Shown here in pieces: positions 23,274 through 31,303 of a stretch of 64,000 bases of DNA; the first letter of the stretch is position 1, and each line of letters begins with the position of its first letter. The stretch comes from Kordia antarctica (GTDB lineage: Bacteria > Bacteroidota > Bacteroidia > Flavobacteriales > Flavobacteriaceae), in NCBI RefSeq assembly GCF_009901525.1, contig NZ_CP019288.1:4245501-4309500 (forward strand), given 5' to 3'. The notes below the pieces were generated by a model that ran no database searches, was not told the DNA's origin, and saw only the letters and a list, made by a program, of their open reading frames with translations. Position numbers and translations under genes: made by a program.

Positions 23274-25172
23274 TTAAATTTTATCTTTCTTTTTATGTTT
23301 TGGTTTTGGCGGCGGAGGTGGCGGAGGCGGAATTGGTTTTCCGTTTTCATCTACTAATTGACTTTTTTCATTATAGATGAATTTTACGCCATTTTTCACA
23401 ACATAATAATGTTTTTTACCATTAATCTCCATGGTTTCTACTTTCTGACCTTTCATGTTTTCCTGCATGTGCTCAACATTTCGCTTTTCTTTAGAAGAAA
23501 GTTTGGGTGCATGTCCAGGCGGTGGCGGTGGCGGAACATCAGTAATGTTGATCGTTTCAATATTATAAATCTTATTTGCTTTTAAAATTGCAGTTACTTT
23601 TGCTATAAATTCTTTACGATCTTCATGATAAATGATAAGTGAATTCCGGGCTTTTTTGTGTAAAATATGACTAAGTTCTGTTTTAATATTTTTATCAAGT
23701 TCTGCAAAAGTACTTTTAAGTGTATAGTTTACGATGAAGCTTCCATCTTTAGTAATGTTAACTACAATATCTTTTCTATCAATGTTTTTGACAATATTTA
23801 CTTTCTTATTATTAAGTTTTGTTTTATGTGAATTTTCTTTGAAATGTAAAACGGCACCTTCAGGCAATGGGCTTGCTATATTTTTTTTCAATACTTCAAA
23901 ACCAGATTCGGTATATAATAATATTTGATTTTCTTGAGGAAAACGTATACTTCGAGCATTTTTGTATACAAAACTTCCTGTGTAATGCACAATGTCATAG
24001 TTTGAAATTTTACTATTGTCAATCACCTTTCCATCTAACCAAATAGCAAACGCTGTTTTGTTTTTCCAATCGTTTAAAAGTTGCGTTGTCGGGCGTTTTG
24101 CTACAGGTGTTTTTGGTGGAGGAATTAATTTTGTTTTATCTTTCGCAGTAAGTTCTGCGTACGTTTTTGTGACTTTAGTTCCGTGTTCATCTTCAAAAAT
24201 CAATGTCGCATTTTTATAATAATCAGCTTTTGGATCGTTTTGATTTTGTGGAATAGTCGTTTGTGTTTTTGTAGTTTCTATCAATTCTGCAGTCGCTTCA
24301 TGCGCAACTACTTTTGTGCTAAATAGAAACAGCGCGCCAATAAATACTGGAATCGTGAGCGAGGCAACAAGCCAAGCACGAACACGCGATGTGTGTTTTG
24401 TCATCATTTCTAATCTTTTTTTAGTTACAGAAAAATTTAAATTACTGGCCAAGTATACGTCATGATTCCAACTTGCGTTATCGAGTAATAATTGTTGATA
24501 GGCTGGAATCTTTGTGTTTGATTTTATCACAGCATCATCCGCTAAAAATTCGTGGTTCAGCTGAATTGCTTTTTTATAATACATTAGTAACGGATTGAAC
24601 CAACATACAATCTGGATCAATTCAATCAAAATAATATCTAACGTATGTTTTTGCGAAACATGCGCGAGTTCATGTGTGTACAATTCGTTTGCAATAGTTG
24701 CCGTGTCATATGCTTCTTTTTCAATAAAAATATAATGCAAAAATGTATGTGGCAATACGTTTTCTTTCAATAATACCAACGAAGCTTTTTTGTAAATTGC
24801 CTTTGTATTTTTGGCAATTTTTTGAAAAATCTTGTGAATATTTGCGATGAATCGAGAAAAGAAAAATAAGCAGCCAATTCCATATAAAACCACTAAATAG
24901 ACGAACCATGAAATTGGGTTTGAAACTTCATTGGAAGCAACTTCTATTGACAATCCTTGTGTACTTTCAATAAGTAATGCAGGATTATTTTCTACCATTG
25001 GAATTGTTACCGAACTCACCATTGGAATAAAAGGAACTAAAAGCGAAAAGCACAATCCGAAAAGCAAATAGTATCTATTAAACACATATATGCGTTCGCG
25101 CTCAAGCAATACTTTATATACTAAAAGTACCAATGCCAAACATAATCCTGATTTTATGAAATATGAAATCAT
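23274..25172 (-). CDS. M56 (BlaR1-like) membrane metallopeptidase, second copy
   Basis: 632 residues. Membrane helices at about 2-20, 32-52, 88-108 and 275-292. Zinc motif HELAH at 167-171 with 'EFLADDAVI' downstream. No penicillin-binding sensor. The long periplasmic tail (about 300-632) has repeated strands, a 'FIVNYTLKSTFAELDKNI' segment and ends in two Pro runs ('DVPPPPPPGH', 'PIPPPPPPPPKPKHKKK') with a Lys-rich tip that could reach toward the cell wall. It overlaps its repressor gene by 4 bp. It differs from the first M56 protein in its tail, so the signal sensed is likely different. Confidence 0.92.
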   Translation of the reverse strand: MISYFIKSGLCLALVLLVYKVLLERERIYVFNRYYLLFGLCFSLLVPFIPMVSSVTIPMVENNPALLIESTQGLSIEVASNEVSNPISWFVYLVVLYGIGCLFFFSRFIANIHKIFQKIAKNTKAIYKKASLVLLKENVLPHTFLHYIFIEKEAYDTATIANELYTHELAHVSQKHTLDIILIELIQIVCWFNPLLMYYKKAIQLNHEFLADDAVIKSNTKIPAYQQLLLDNASWNHDVYLASNLNFSVTKKRLEMMTKHTSRVRAWLVASLTIPVFIGALFLFSTKVVAHEATAELIETTKTQTTIPQNQNDPKADYYKNATLIFEDEHGTKVTKTYAELTAKDKTKLIPPPKTPVAKRPTTQLLNDWKNKTAFAIWLDGKVIDNSKISNYDIVHYTGSFVYKNARSIRFPQENQILLYTESGFEVLKKNIASPLPEGAVLHFKENSHKTKLNNKKVNIVKNIDRKDIVVNITKDGSFIVNYTLKSTFAELDKNIKTELSHILHKKARNSLIIYHEDRKEFIAKVTAILKANKIYNIETINITDVPPPPPPGHAPKLSSKEKRNVEHMQENMKGQKVETMEINGKKHYYVVKNGVKFIYNEKSQLVDENGKPIPPPPPPPPKPKHKKKDKI

Positions 25173-25540
25173 TTGTTATTATCTTTTAGTTGTTGATCGA
25201 TAACCTTTTTTAATTCTTGCAATTCGGCATCCGTTAAATTGGTTTCTTTCGTGAAAAAAGAAGCAAATTGCGAAGCTGAATCGTTAAAGAAATTTTTGAT
25301 AAGTCCATTGAGATGTTTCGAAAAATAATCTGCTTTTTTAATCAATGGAAAGTATTCTCTCGATTTTCCAAACGTTGCATACGAAATATATCCTTTATCG
25401 TTCATACGTTTCAATAACGTGGCAATCGTAGTTGTTGCAGGTTTTGGTTCGTCATATTGTTCCAAAATATCTTTCATGAATGCTTTTTCAAGTTTCCATA
25501 AATGTTGCATTAACTGTTCTTCCGTTTTTGATAATTTCAT
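25169..25540 (-). CDS. BlaI/MecI-family repressor, second copy
   Basis: 123 residues: 'LSKTEEQLMQHLWKLEKAFM', 'PATTTIATLLKRMNDKGYIS' and the C-terminal dimerization half. It is coupled to the M56 gene by a 4-bp overlap. Two classical TCTACA-N2-TGTAGA dyads (25647-25688) lie ~107 bp upstream. Only about half of its residues match the first BlaI in the window, in line with the different operator. Confidence 0.93.
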   Translation of the reverse strand: MKLSKTEEQLMQHLWKLEKAFMKDILEQYDEPKPATTTIATLLKRMNDKGYISYATFGKSREYFPLIKKADYFSKHLNGLIKNFFNDSASQFASFFTKETNLTDAELQELKKVIDQQLKDNNK

Positions 25541-25646
25541 CTGTTAATTATTGTTTTTTGATTCGATTGTAAAATTTACGTTGTATCATTTCGGTCGACA
25601 TCAAAATGATATTTTGTTCATTTCACAGGAATCGGTGTAATATTAC

Positions 25647-25688
25647 TCTACAAATGTAGAACTAAATTTTGTATTCTACAAGTGTAGA
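25647..25688 (-). promoter_or_regulatory. Two-copy classical BlaI-type operator
   Basis: TCTACA-AA-TGTAGA (25647-25660) and TCTACA-AG-TGTAGA (25675-25688), centres 28 bp apart. The core TACA-N2-TGTA is the known MecI/BlaI half-site arrangement, here upstream of the second BlaI gene. Confidence 0.85.
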
Positions 25689-25743
25689 GGTAAAATAATT
25701 TGAAAGTTATAGTTGGAGTTTACCATTTTCATGGGAATTTCCA

Positions 25744-25851
25744 CGTTAAGGATTGTAGTGAAAAGCCCGGAACGATAGTGAGGACTTGCAGCGGAAAGCC
25801 TGACCATAAAAGTTCATTGAGGTTTTCTCGAAATGAACTTTTGTGGTAACG
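25744..25851. repeat. Structured intergenic repeat (REP-like or small RNA)
   Basis: Its ends, CGTTA (25744) and TAACG (25847), are complementary and close the element. Inside, GTAGTGAAAAGCC (25756-25768) and GCAGCGGAAAGCC (25787-25799) are near-identical direct repeats. A strong hairpin follows: CCATAAAAGTTCATT (25804-25818) pairs with AATGAACTTTTGTGG (25832-25846). It ends ~90 bp before the M20 gene's 3' end. Similar GGGCGTTA...AACG intergenic elements are, from general knowledge, frequent in flavobacteria. I cannot confirm a named Rfam match. Confidence 0.55.
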
Positions 25852-25902
25852 CCCAAATGTAAAATTTAATTGTGATGAGATACTGAAACAAGTTCAGTAC
25901 AA

Positions 25903-25931
25903 AAGAAAAAATCCGCACGAAGCGGATTTTA
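25903..25931 (-). terminator. Terminator after the M20 peptidase
   Basis: AAAATCCGC, loop, GCGGATTTT, then a T-rich run on the minus transcript, 12 bp after the stop codon. Confidence 0.88.
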
Positions 25932-25942
25932 AAGTTGTTATT

Positions 25943-27334
25943 TTATGACTTAGAAAGTTCAGTAAAGTATTTGTAGAATAGCGGAATAGTTTCAATTCCT
26001 TTGAGATAATTGAAGATTCCGAAATGTTCATTTGGTGAGTGAATTGCGTCACTATCAAGTCCAAATCCCATTAAAATCGTTTTACTTTTGAGTTCTTTTT
26101 CGAATAGTGAAACAATCGGAATGCTTCCGCCAGAACGTTGTGGAATGGCAGGAACGCCAAAAGTTTCTGAGTACGCTTTATTAGCTGCTTGGTAGCCAAT
26201 ATTGTCAATTGGAGTTACATAACCTTGTCCGCCGTGATGTGGCGTTACTTTGACTGTGACACCTTTAGGCGCAATGTTTTCAAAGTGTGTTTTGAATAAT
26301 TCTGTGATTTCTTTCCATTCTTGATTTGGCACTAAACGCATCGAAATTTTCGCATACGCTTTACTTGCGATGACGGTTTTTGCGCCTTCGCCAGTGTATC
26401 CGCCCCAAATTCCGTTAACATCTAACGTTGGACGAATTGAGTTGCGTTCGTTGGTTGTGTAACCTGCTTCTCCGTAAACTGCGTCAATGTCTAAGGCATT
26501 TTTATATGCTTCTAGCGAGAAAGGTGCTTTTGCCATTTCTGCACGTTCTTCTTTTGATAAGTCTTCTACTTTGTCATAGAAACCAGGAATCGTAATGTGA
26601 TTGTTTTCGTCATGCATGGAAGCAATCATTTTTGCTAATATATTGATCGGATTCGCCACAGCGCCACCATATAATCCTGAGTGTAAGTCACGATTTGGCC
26701 CTGTAACTTCCACTTCTACATAACTTAATCCGCGCAAACCTGTTGTGATAGAAGGTTGCGTATTGCTAATCATTCCGGTATCGGAGATTAAAATGACATC
26801 ATTGGCGAGTTTTTCTTGATTGCGTTCAACAAACCAAGCTAAACTTTCCGAACCAACTTCTTCTTCGCCTTCAATCATAAATTTTACATTGCACGGCAAT
26901 TGATTGGTCTCCGTCATCAATTCCATTGCTTTTACGTGCATGTACATTTGTCCTTTATCATCACAAGCACCACGTGCGTAGATTGCACCTTCTGGATGCG
27001 TTTTTGTTTTTTTAATGATTGGCTCAAATGGACCGCTTTCCCAAAGTTCTAAAGGATCTGGCGGTTGAACGTCATAATGTCCGTAGACTAAAATGGTTGG
27101 TAAGTCGTCTGAAATATGTTTATGTCCATAAACAATAGGATATCCTGGCGTTTCACAGATTTCTACATGATCGCAACCAGCTTTTTCCAAGCTCGTTTTG
27201 ATAACGGCAGAAGTATCAATGACATCTTGTGTATATGCGGGATCAGCACTTATTGAAGGTATTTTTAAAAGTTCGATGAGTTCATCAATGAAACGATTTT
27301 TATGTGTTTCGATATAAGATTTTATAGTATTCAT
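25943..27334 (-). CDS. M20/M28-type dinuclear zinc dipeptidase
   Basis: 463 residues. Metal and active-site motifs: 'VYGHYDVQP' (His and Asp), 'GACDDKGQMYMH', 'IEGEEEVGSE' (general-base Glu), 'ISDTGM' and 'DLHSGLYGG' (dimerization-domain site), with 'GFGLDSDAIHSPNEHF' closing. Typical of cytosolic M20 dipeptidases/carboxypeptidases that hydrolyse dipeptides. No signal peptide. It is a single gene flanked by tRNA-Leu and a terminator. Confidence 0.95.
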   Translation of the reverse strand: MNTIKSYIETHKNRFIDELIELLKIPSISADPAYTQDVIDTSAVIKTSLEKAGCDHVEICETPGYPIVYGHKHISDDLPTILVYGHYDVQPPDPLELWESGPFEPIIKKTKTHPEGAIYARGACDDKGQMYMHVKAMELMTETNQLPCNVKFMIEGEEEVGSESLAWFVERNQEKLANDVILISDTGMISNTQPSITTGLRGLSYVEVEVTGPNRDLHSGLYGGAVANPINILAKMIASMHDENNHITIPGFYDKVEDLSKEERAEMAKAPFSLEAYKNALDIDAVYGEAGYTTNERNSIRPTLDVNGIWGGYTGEGAKTVIASKAYAKISMRLVPNQEWKEITELFKTHFENIAPKGVTVKVTPHHGGQGYVTPIDNIGYQAANKAYSETFGVPAIPQRSGGSIPIVSLFEKELKSKTILMGFGLDSDAIHSPNEHFGIFNYLKGIETIPLFYKYFTELSKS

Positions 27335-27402
27335 GAAATATATTAAATTTATCTAGATACTCAAAAGTACTAAAAAAAGAAGTAAAAATAGTGGTGAGTT
27401 CC

Positions 27403-27432
27403 TTTGAATATTAAAAATGTTCTTTATATTTG
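27403..27432 (+). promoter_or_regulatory. Promoter of tRNA-Leu
   Basis: TTTG (27403-27406), 18-bp spacer, TATATTTG (27425-27432). Twelve bp before the tRNA. Confidence 0.75.
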
Positions 27433-27443
27433 CAGCCACATTT

Positions 27444-27525
27444 GCGGGTGTGGTGAAATTGGTAGACACGCTAGACTTAGGATCTAGTGCCTCACGGTGT
27501 GAAGGTTCGAGTCCTTTCACCCGCA
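27444..27525 (+). tRNA. tRNA-Leu (TAG)
   Basis: 82-nt cloverleaf: acceptor GCGGGTG pairs with CACCCGC, anticodon loop CTTAGGA with anticodon TAG at 27478-27480, short variable arm, T loop GGTTCGAGTCC, discriminator A. CCA is not encoded. Confidence 0.96.
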
Positions 27526-27534
27526 CAACAAGCG

Positions 27535-27567
27535 AAAGCTGAGATTGAAAAATCTTGGCTTTTTTTG
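27535..27567 (+). terminator. Terminator after tRNA-Leu
   Basis: AAAGCTGAGATT, GAAA loop, AATCTTGGCTTTTTTT. Confidence 0.8.
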
Positions 27568-27713
27568 TTTATTAAATTTTCAGAAAACTTCTTTACTATT
27601 TTATGAGTATTTTTTTAAGATTTCAACTGATTGATTATGTGTTAATTATGTTAAAAATATTTAAACGGAAGAAATTATTTCTTACTTTGAAAACTAATCA
27701 AAACCATTAAATC

Positions 27714-27947
27714 ATGAAAAAAAAGCATTTAAAAAATTTGAAATTGAACAGAAAACTAATTTCTAGCCTTACTGCTTCACAAAGTCTAGGAGGAAATAAT
27801 TCAGTAATAGTTTGTATTCGCACATTTGTAGATGCAAATGGTAACAATATATGCTTGAGAACAGTATTAAATTGTGACAGAACTAGAGTAATAAATGGTT
27901 GTGTAAAAACGAATGAAGTAGACACAAACACATATGCTATTTGCTAA
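27714..27947 (+). CDS. RiPP-type precursor peptide with double-glycine leader (copy A)
   Basis: 77 residues. The leader 'HLKNLKLNRKLISSL' ends in Gly-Gly at 26-27. This matches the Bacteroidetes GG-type natural-product/class I lanthipeptide precursor leader ('KNLKLNKxxISxL'). The core (28-77) is hydrophilic with five Cys ('VIVC', 'NNIC', 'LNC', 'INGC' and the C-terminal 'AIC') and many Thr/Ser, which suits disulfide or thioether ring formation. No LanB, LanC, ABC peptidase or radical-SAM gene lies nearby. The next gene at 28029 has the same leader. Confidence 0.75.
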   Translation: MKKKHLKNLKLNRKLISSLTASQSLGGNNSVIVCIRTFVDANGNNICLRTVLNCDRTRVINGCVKTNEVDTNTYAIC

Positions 27948-28028
27948 ATTGTTGATTTTATGGTATTACCGTACTTTACATTTATATAATTATGGTATTT
28001 TTAAACTATTAACTTAAAAATACATATC

Positions 28029-28223
28029 ATGAAAAAGCAGAATTTTAAAAATTTGAAATTGAACAAAAACTTAATATCAAACTTAGCAAAAGAAACAGTT
28101 GTTGGAGGAACGAATTGGACACATCAAGAAGAATCGAAAAGTTGTTTTGGAGATTGTGGAGAAACTGAAACAGGACAAACAGGTTCTTGGTGCTTAACTG
28201 GTAACGGGACAAACTGTCAATAA
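28029..28223 (+). CDS. RiPP-type precursor peptide with double-glycine leader (copy B)
   Basis: 64 residues. Leader 'NFKNLKLNKNLISNL' with Gly-Gly at 26-27, identical in spacing to copy A. The core of 37 residues holds four Cys ('SKSCFGDCGE', 'GSWCLTG', 'GTNCQ') and many Thr/Ser/Glu. Its core is unrelated to A although the leaders match, which is the normal pattern for paralogous precursors sharing one modifying machinery. Followed by a terminator, so the two precursors may form one short transcript. Confidence 0.75.
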   Translation: MKKQNFKNLKLNKNLISNLAKETVVGGTNWTHQEESKSCFGDCGETETGQTGSWCLTGNGTNCQ

Positions 28224-28227
28224 GCAT

Positions 28228-28258
28228 AAAAAAAGCTTCTCCAATTGGAGAAGCTTTT
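28228..28258. terminator. Bidirectional terminator
   Basis: AAAAGCTTCTCC, AATT, GGAGAAGCTTTT. Lies between the precursor gene (+) and the small lipoprotein (-). Confidence 0.88.
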
Positions 28259-28293
28259 ACTTTATATGTCAAAAGAATTACTTCTTAATAAAT

Positions 28294-28575
28294 TTAGTTA
28301 TCATCATCTAAATCTTCAACCGCTTTCTTAGTATCGTCAACAACTTTTTTAGCACCTTCTTTCACATCTTTAGCTACTTCTTTAGTACCATCAACTGCAT
28401 CATCAACTGCTTTCTCAGTAGCGTCTATAGCTTCATCAATTTCTTCTCCGACCGTTTTAGAAGTCTCTTCCATTTTCTCTCCAGCTTTGTCAGCTTCTTT
28501 TTTTACTTCTTCACAAGAAGTTGCGCCAAATGCAAGGGCAATAACCAATGCAGTGCTCAAAATTACTTTTTTCAT
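28294..28575 (-). CDS. Small lipoprotein with amphipathic helical repeats
   Basis: 93 residues. Signal and lipobox 'AFGATSC' (Cys21). The mature part is a single charged helix with 11-residue periodicity ('EKAVDDAVDGTKEVAKDVKE', then 'GAKKVVDDTKKAVEDLD'), like LEA or apolipoprotein-type helices. It probably lies flat on a membrane or protects proteins. Exact role unknown. High Glu/Asp/Lys content. Confidence 0.75.
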   Translation of the reverse strand: MKKVILSTALVIALAFGATSCEEVKKEADKAGEKMEETSKTVGEEIDEAIDATEKAVDDAVDGTKEVAKDVKEGAKKVVDDTKKAVEDLDDDN

Positions 28576-28714
28576 CTCTTAATCTATTTATTGTTAAATT
28601 GTAATAACAATGTTAAGACTTCTTTTACAAATTCACAAAGAATATTTTAACATCTTTTTAACATTCTGTAAAATTATCATTTTAACAGTTGAAAGGTAAT
28701 TTTTTAAGAATTTT

Positions 28715-29998
28715 TTATCTTTTGGAGAGATATTCCATAATAATCTCACTTGCATTTCCATGAGAATGAACATAGTTGTGATTCATAACACCAACAGAAG
28801 TTTTAAAATTAGCATCTTCTAACAAGCGATTCATCGTAGTATTAAACTCTGTTTGAGATTTTACAGACAAAACACCACCAAGTGCAACTAAATCTTCAGC
28901 TTCTTTAAAACCTACATAATTTTTTCCAATCACGACAGGAATTCTAAAAACAGCAGGTTCTAAGGTATTGTGTAAACCAGTGTTTCCCATGCCGCCACCA
29001 ACATATGCAATATCCGCATAACTGTACACTTTTGTCAAAATCCCGATTGTGTCCACAATAAAAACAGCAAACTGACTCAAATCTTGATGTTGATCCAACT
29101 CAGAAAATAACACCGTATTCTTTGTAATACTACTTTTTAGCTTTTCAATTTCTTGCGATTTAATAGTATGTGGCGCAATAATATATTTGCAATCTTTAGT
29201 AGAATCATTAATAAAAGGAACAAAAAGTGCTTCATCTTCTTGCCAACTACTTCCAATGACAACACAGGTTTTATCACCTTTAAAATCTTCAATAAAAGCT
29301 AAAGAATTATCTCGTTGTAAAATCTCCAAAACCCTGTCAAAACGTGTATCGCCACTAATCGTTGTATTTGTATAATGTATGCTTTCTAATAATTTCTGAG
29401 AAGCTTCATCTTGCACAAAAATATGGTTAAATGCATGCAACGACTTTCGCATCCAACCGCCATAAAACTTAAAAAATGCTTGCGAAGGTCTAAAAATAGT
29501 AGAAATAGAAATCGTGTGAATCTGCTGTTTTTTCAATTCAGCTAAATAATTCGGCCAAAACTCATACTTCACAAAAACCACCAATTCAGGATGAATCAAT
29601 TTGAGAAACCTCTTTGCGTTTGCTTTCGTGTCCAATGGCAAATATGTAATCACATCTGCAACGCCGCTATCTTTTTTTACTTCATAACCTGAAGGCGAAA
29701 AGAAAGTTAATACAAATTTATGAGTTGGGTATTTTTTTTTCAATGCTTCTAAAACAGGCAAACCTTGTTCATATTCGCCCAAAGAAGCGGTATGAAACCA
29801 AATGACAGTATCTTCTTTTTTAATTTGATTAGATAAAATATCGAAAACAGTCTTTCTACCGTGAACAAAAAGTCCAAGTTTCTTGTTAAATAGTGCGACT
29901 ATCTTTAGGAAGAATCCAGCGATATAAACTAATATGTTGTAGATAAAATACAAAAGCAATGAGTTTGGTGCTAAAATACATCTTTCCTTTAAATTCAT
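28715..29998 (-). CDS. waaA: 3-deoxy-D-manno-octulosonic acid (Kdo) transferase
   Basis: 427 residues. N-terminal membrane anchor (about 15-40), then a GT-B fold: 'LFVHGRKT', the catalytic-Glu segment 'WFHTASLGEYEQGLPVLEAL', 'PSQAFFKFYGGWMR', and C-terminal 'IAYVGGGMGNTGLHNTLEPA'. It adds Kdo to lipid A precursor at the inner membrane. The first ~13 residues ('NLKERCILAPNS') do not look like the family, so translation may begin at a downstream TTG. The divergent neighbour is a DegT aminotransferase. Confidence 0.95.
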   Translation of the reverse strand: MNLKERCILAPNSLLLYFIYNILVYIAGFFLKIVALFNKKLGLFVHGRKTVFDILSNQIKKEDTVIWFHTASLGEYEQGLPVLEALKKKYPTHKFVLTFFSPSGYEVKKDSGVADVITYLPLDTKANAKRFLKLIHPELVVFVKYEFWPNYLAELKKQQIHTISISTIFRPSQAFFKFYGGWMRKSLHAFNHIFVQDEASQKLLESIHYTNTTISGDTRFDRVLEILQRDNSLAFIEDFKGDKTCVVIGSSWQEDEALFVPFINDSTKDCKYIIAPHTIKSQEIEKLKSSITKNTVLFSELDQHQDLSQFAVFIVDTIGILTKVYSYADIAYVGGGMGNTGLHNTLEPAVFRIPVVIGKNYVGFKEAEDLVALGGVLSVKSQTEFNTTMNRLLEDANFKTSVGVMNHNYVHSHGNASEIIMEYLSKR

Positions 29999-30050
29999 TG
30001 GGTATCGTTGTACAATTTTGTAATATTGTTAGAACAAAAGAAAGATACGA

Positions 30051-31208
30051 ATGAAGAAAATCCAAATGGTCGATTTGAAAGGGCAATACGCACAAATCAA
30101 AGACCAAGTTGATAAATCCGTATTAGATGTAATTGCATCTTCAGCATTCATAAACGGACCCGAAGTACATGCTTTTCAAAAAGAATTAGAAGAATATTTA
30201 GACGTAAAACACGTAATTCCATGTGCCAACGGAACGGACGCATTGCAAATTGCCATGATGGGACTTGGATTAAAACCAGGCGATGAGGTAATTACCGCAG
30301 ATTTTACATTTGCAGCAACGGTTGAAGTCATTGCATTATTACAACTAACACCAGTTTTAGTTGATGTGGAAAAAGATTCATTCAACATTGATCCAGAAGC
30401 AATTCGGAAAGCAATTACGCCAAAAACAAAAGCCATTGTTCCTGTGCATTTATTTGGACAATGTGCCAATATGGACGCAATTCAAGCTATCGCAAAAGAA
30501 CACGATTTATATGTCATTGAAGACAACGCACAAGCCATTGGCGCGAGTTATACATTTGCAGACGGAAGCGTGAAAAAAGCTGGCGCAATTGGTCATGTAG
30601 CTTCCACTTCTTTCTTTCCATCAAAAAATTTAGGTTGCTATGGAGATGGCGGCGCAATCTTTACAAATGATGATGATTTAGCACATAAAATCAGAGGAAT
30701 TGTAAATCACGGAATGTACAAACGTTATCATCATGATGTTGTTGGTGTAAACTCTCGATTAGATTCCATTCAAGCAACGGTTTTACGTGTGAAACTTCCA
30801 AATTTGGACACCTACAATGCAGCGCGTCAAGATGCAGCTCGTAAATACAATGCGGCTTTCTATGGAAATAATAAAATAATTACTCCGCACATATCAAAAT
30901 CGTGCGAAAATCCAATCTGTACAGGTTGTAACTGTCACGTATTTCATCAATATACATTGCGTATTGTTGATGCAGATAGAGACGCGTTGGTTCAGCACTT
31001 AAACGAGAAAGGAATTCCTTGTGGCGTGTATTATCCGATTCCATTGCACTTACAAAAAGCATACAAAGACGAACGTTACAACGAAGCCGATTTTCCAATT
31101 ACAAATCAATTGGTAAAAGAAGTAGTTTCATTGCCAATGCATACGGAATTGGACGACGATCAAATCGAATTTATCACAAAAACGATCTTAGATTTTGTAA
31201 ACGGATAA
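30051..31208 (+). CDS. DegT/DnrJ/EryC1/StrS aminotransferase
   Basis: 385 residues, PLP-dependent fold type I. 'CANGTDALQIAMMGLG', Asp-rich 'EVITADFTFAAT', 'VIEDNAQAIGA' and the PLP lysine Lys192 in 'TSFFPSKNLGCYGDGGA'. It transfers an amino group to a keto-sugar nucleotide for surface glycan. An unusual C-x4-C-x2-C-x-C cluster ('CENPICTGCNCH', about 284-295) sits between core strands. It is divergent from waaA and 95 bp before galE, suggesting a glycan gene group. Confidence 0.93.
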   Translation: MKKIQMVDLKGQYAQIKDQVDKSVLDVIASSAFINGPEVHAFQKELEEYLDVKHVIPCANGTDALQIAMMGLGLKPGDEVITADFTFAATVEVIALLQLTPVLVDVEKDSFNIDPEAIRKAITPKTKAIVPVHLFGQCANMDAIQAIAKEHDLYVIEDNAQAIGASYTFADGSVKKAGAIGHVASTSFFPSKNLGCYGDGGAIFTNDDDLAHKIRGIVNHGMYKRYHHDVVGVNSRLDSIQATVLRVKLPNLDTYNAARQDAARKYNAAFYGNNKIITPHISKSCENPICTGCNCHVFHQYTLRIVDADRDALVQHLNEKGIPCGVYYPIPLHLQKAYKDERYNEADFPITNQLVKEVVSLPMHTELDDDQIEFITKTILDFVNG

Positions 31209-31219
31209 AAGATACTTTT

Positions 31220-31261
31220 AAAGAACAAAGAACAAAGAACAAAGAACAAAGAACAAAGAAC
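31220..31261. repeat. 7-bp tandem repeat, 6 copies
   Basis: AAAGAAC repeated six times without error, then a partial unit. It lies between the DegT gene and galE. A reading frame passes through it but galE starts after it. Confidence 0.9.
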
Positions 31262-31303
31262 AAAGAATCAAAATCTAACACCAAAAATCCAAATCAAATA
31301 AAT

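Noticed and set aside
25744-25851. Assignment to the named Flavo-1 RNA
   Set aside because: Plausible by host group but I cannot match it to the model by eye.
31019-31303. N-terminal extension of galE through the 7-bp repeat
   Set aside because: It overlaps the DegT gene in another frame and has no GalE sequence; the TTG at 31304 starts the family motif.
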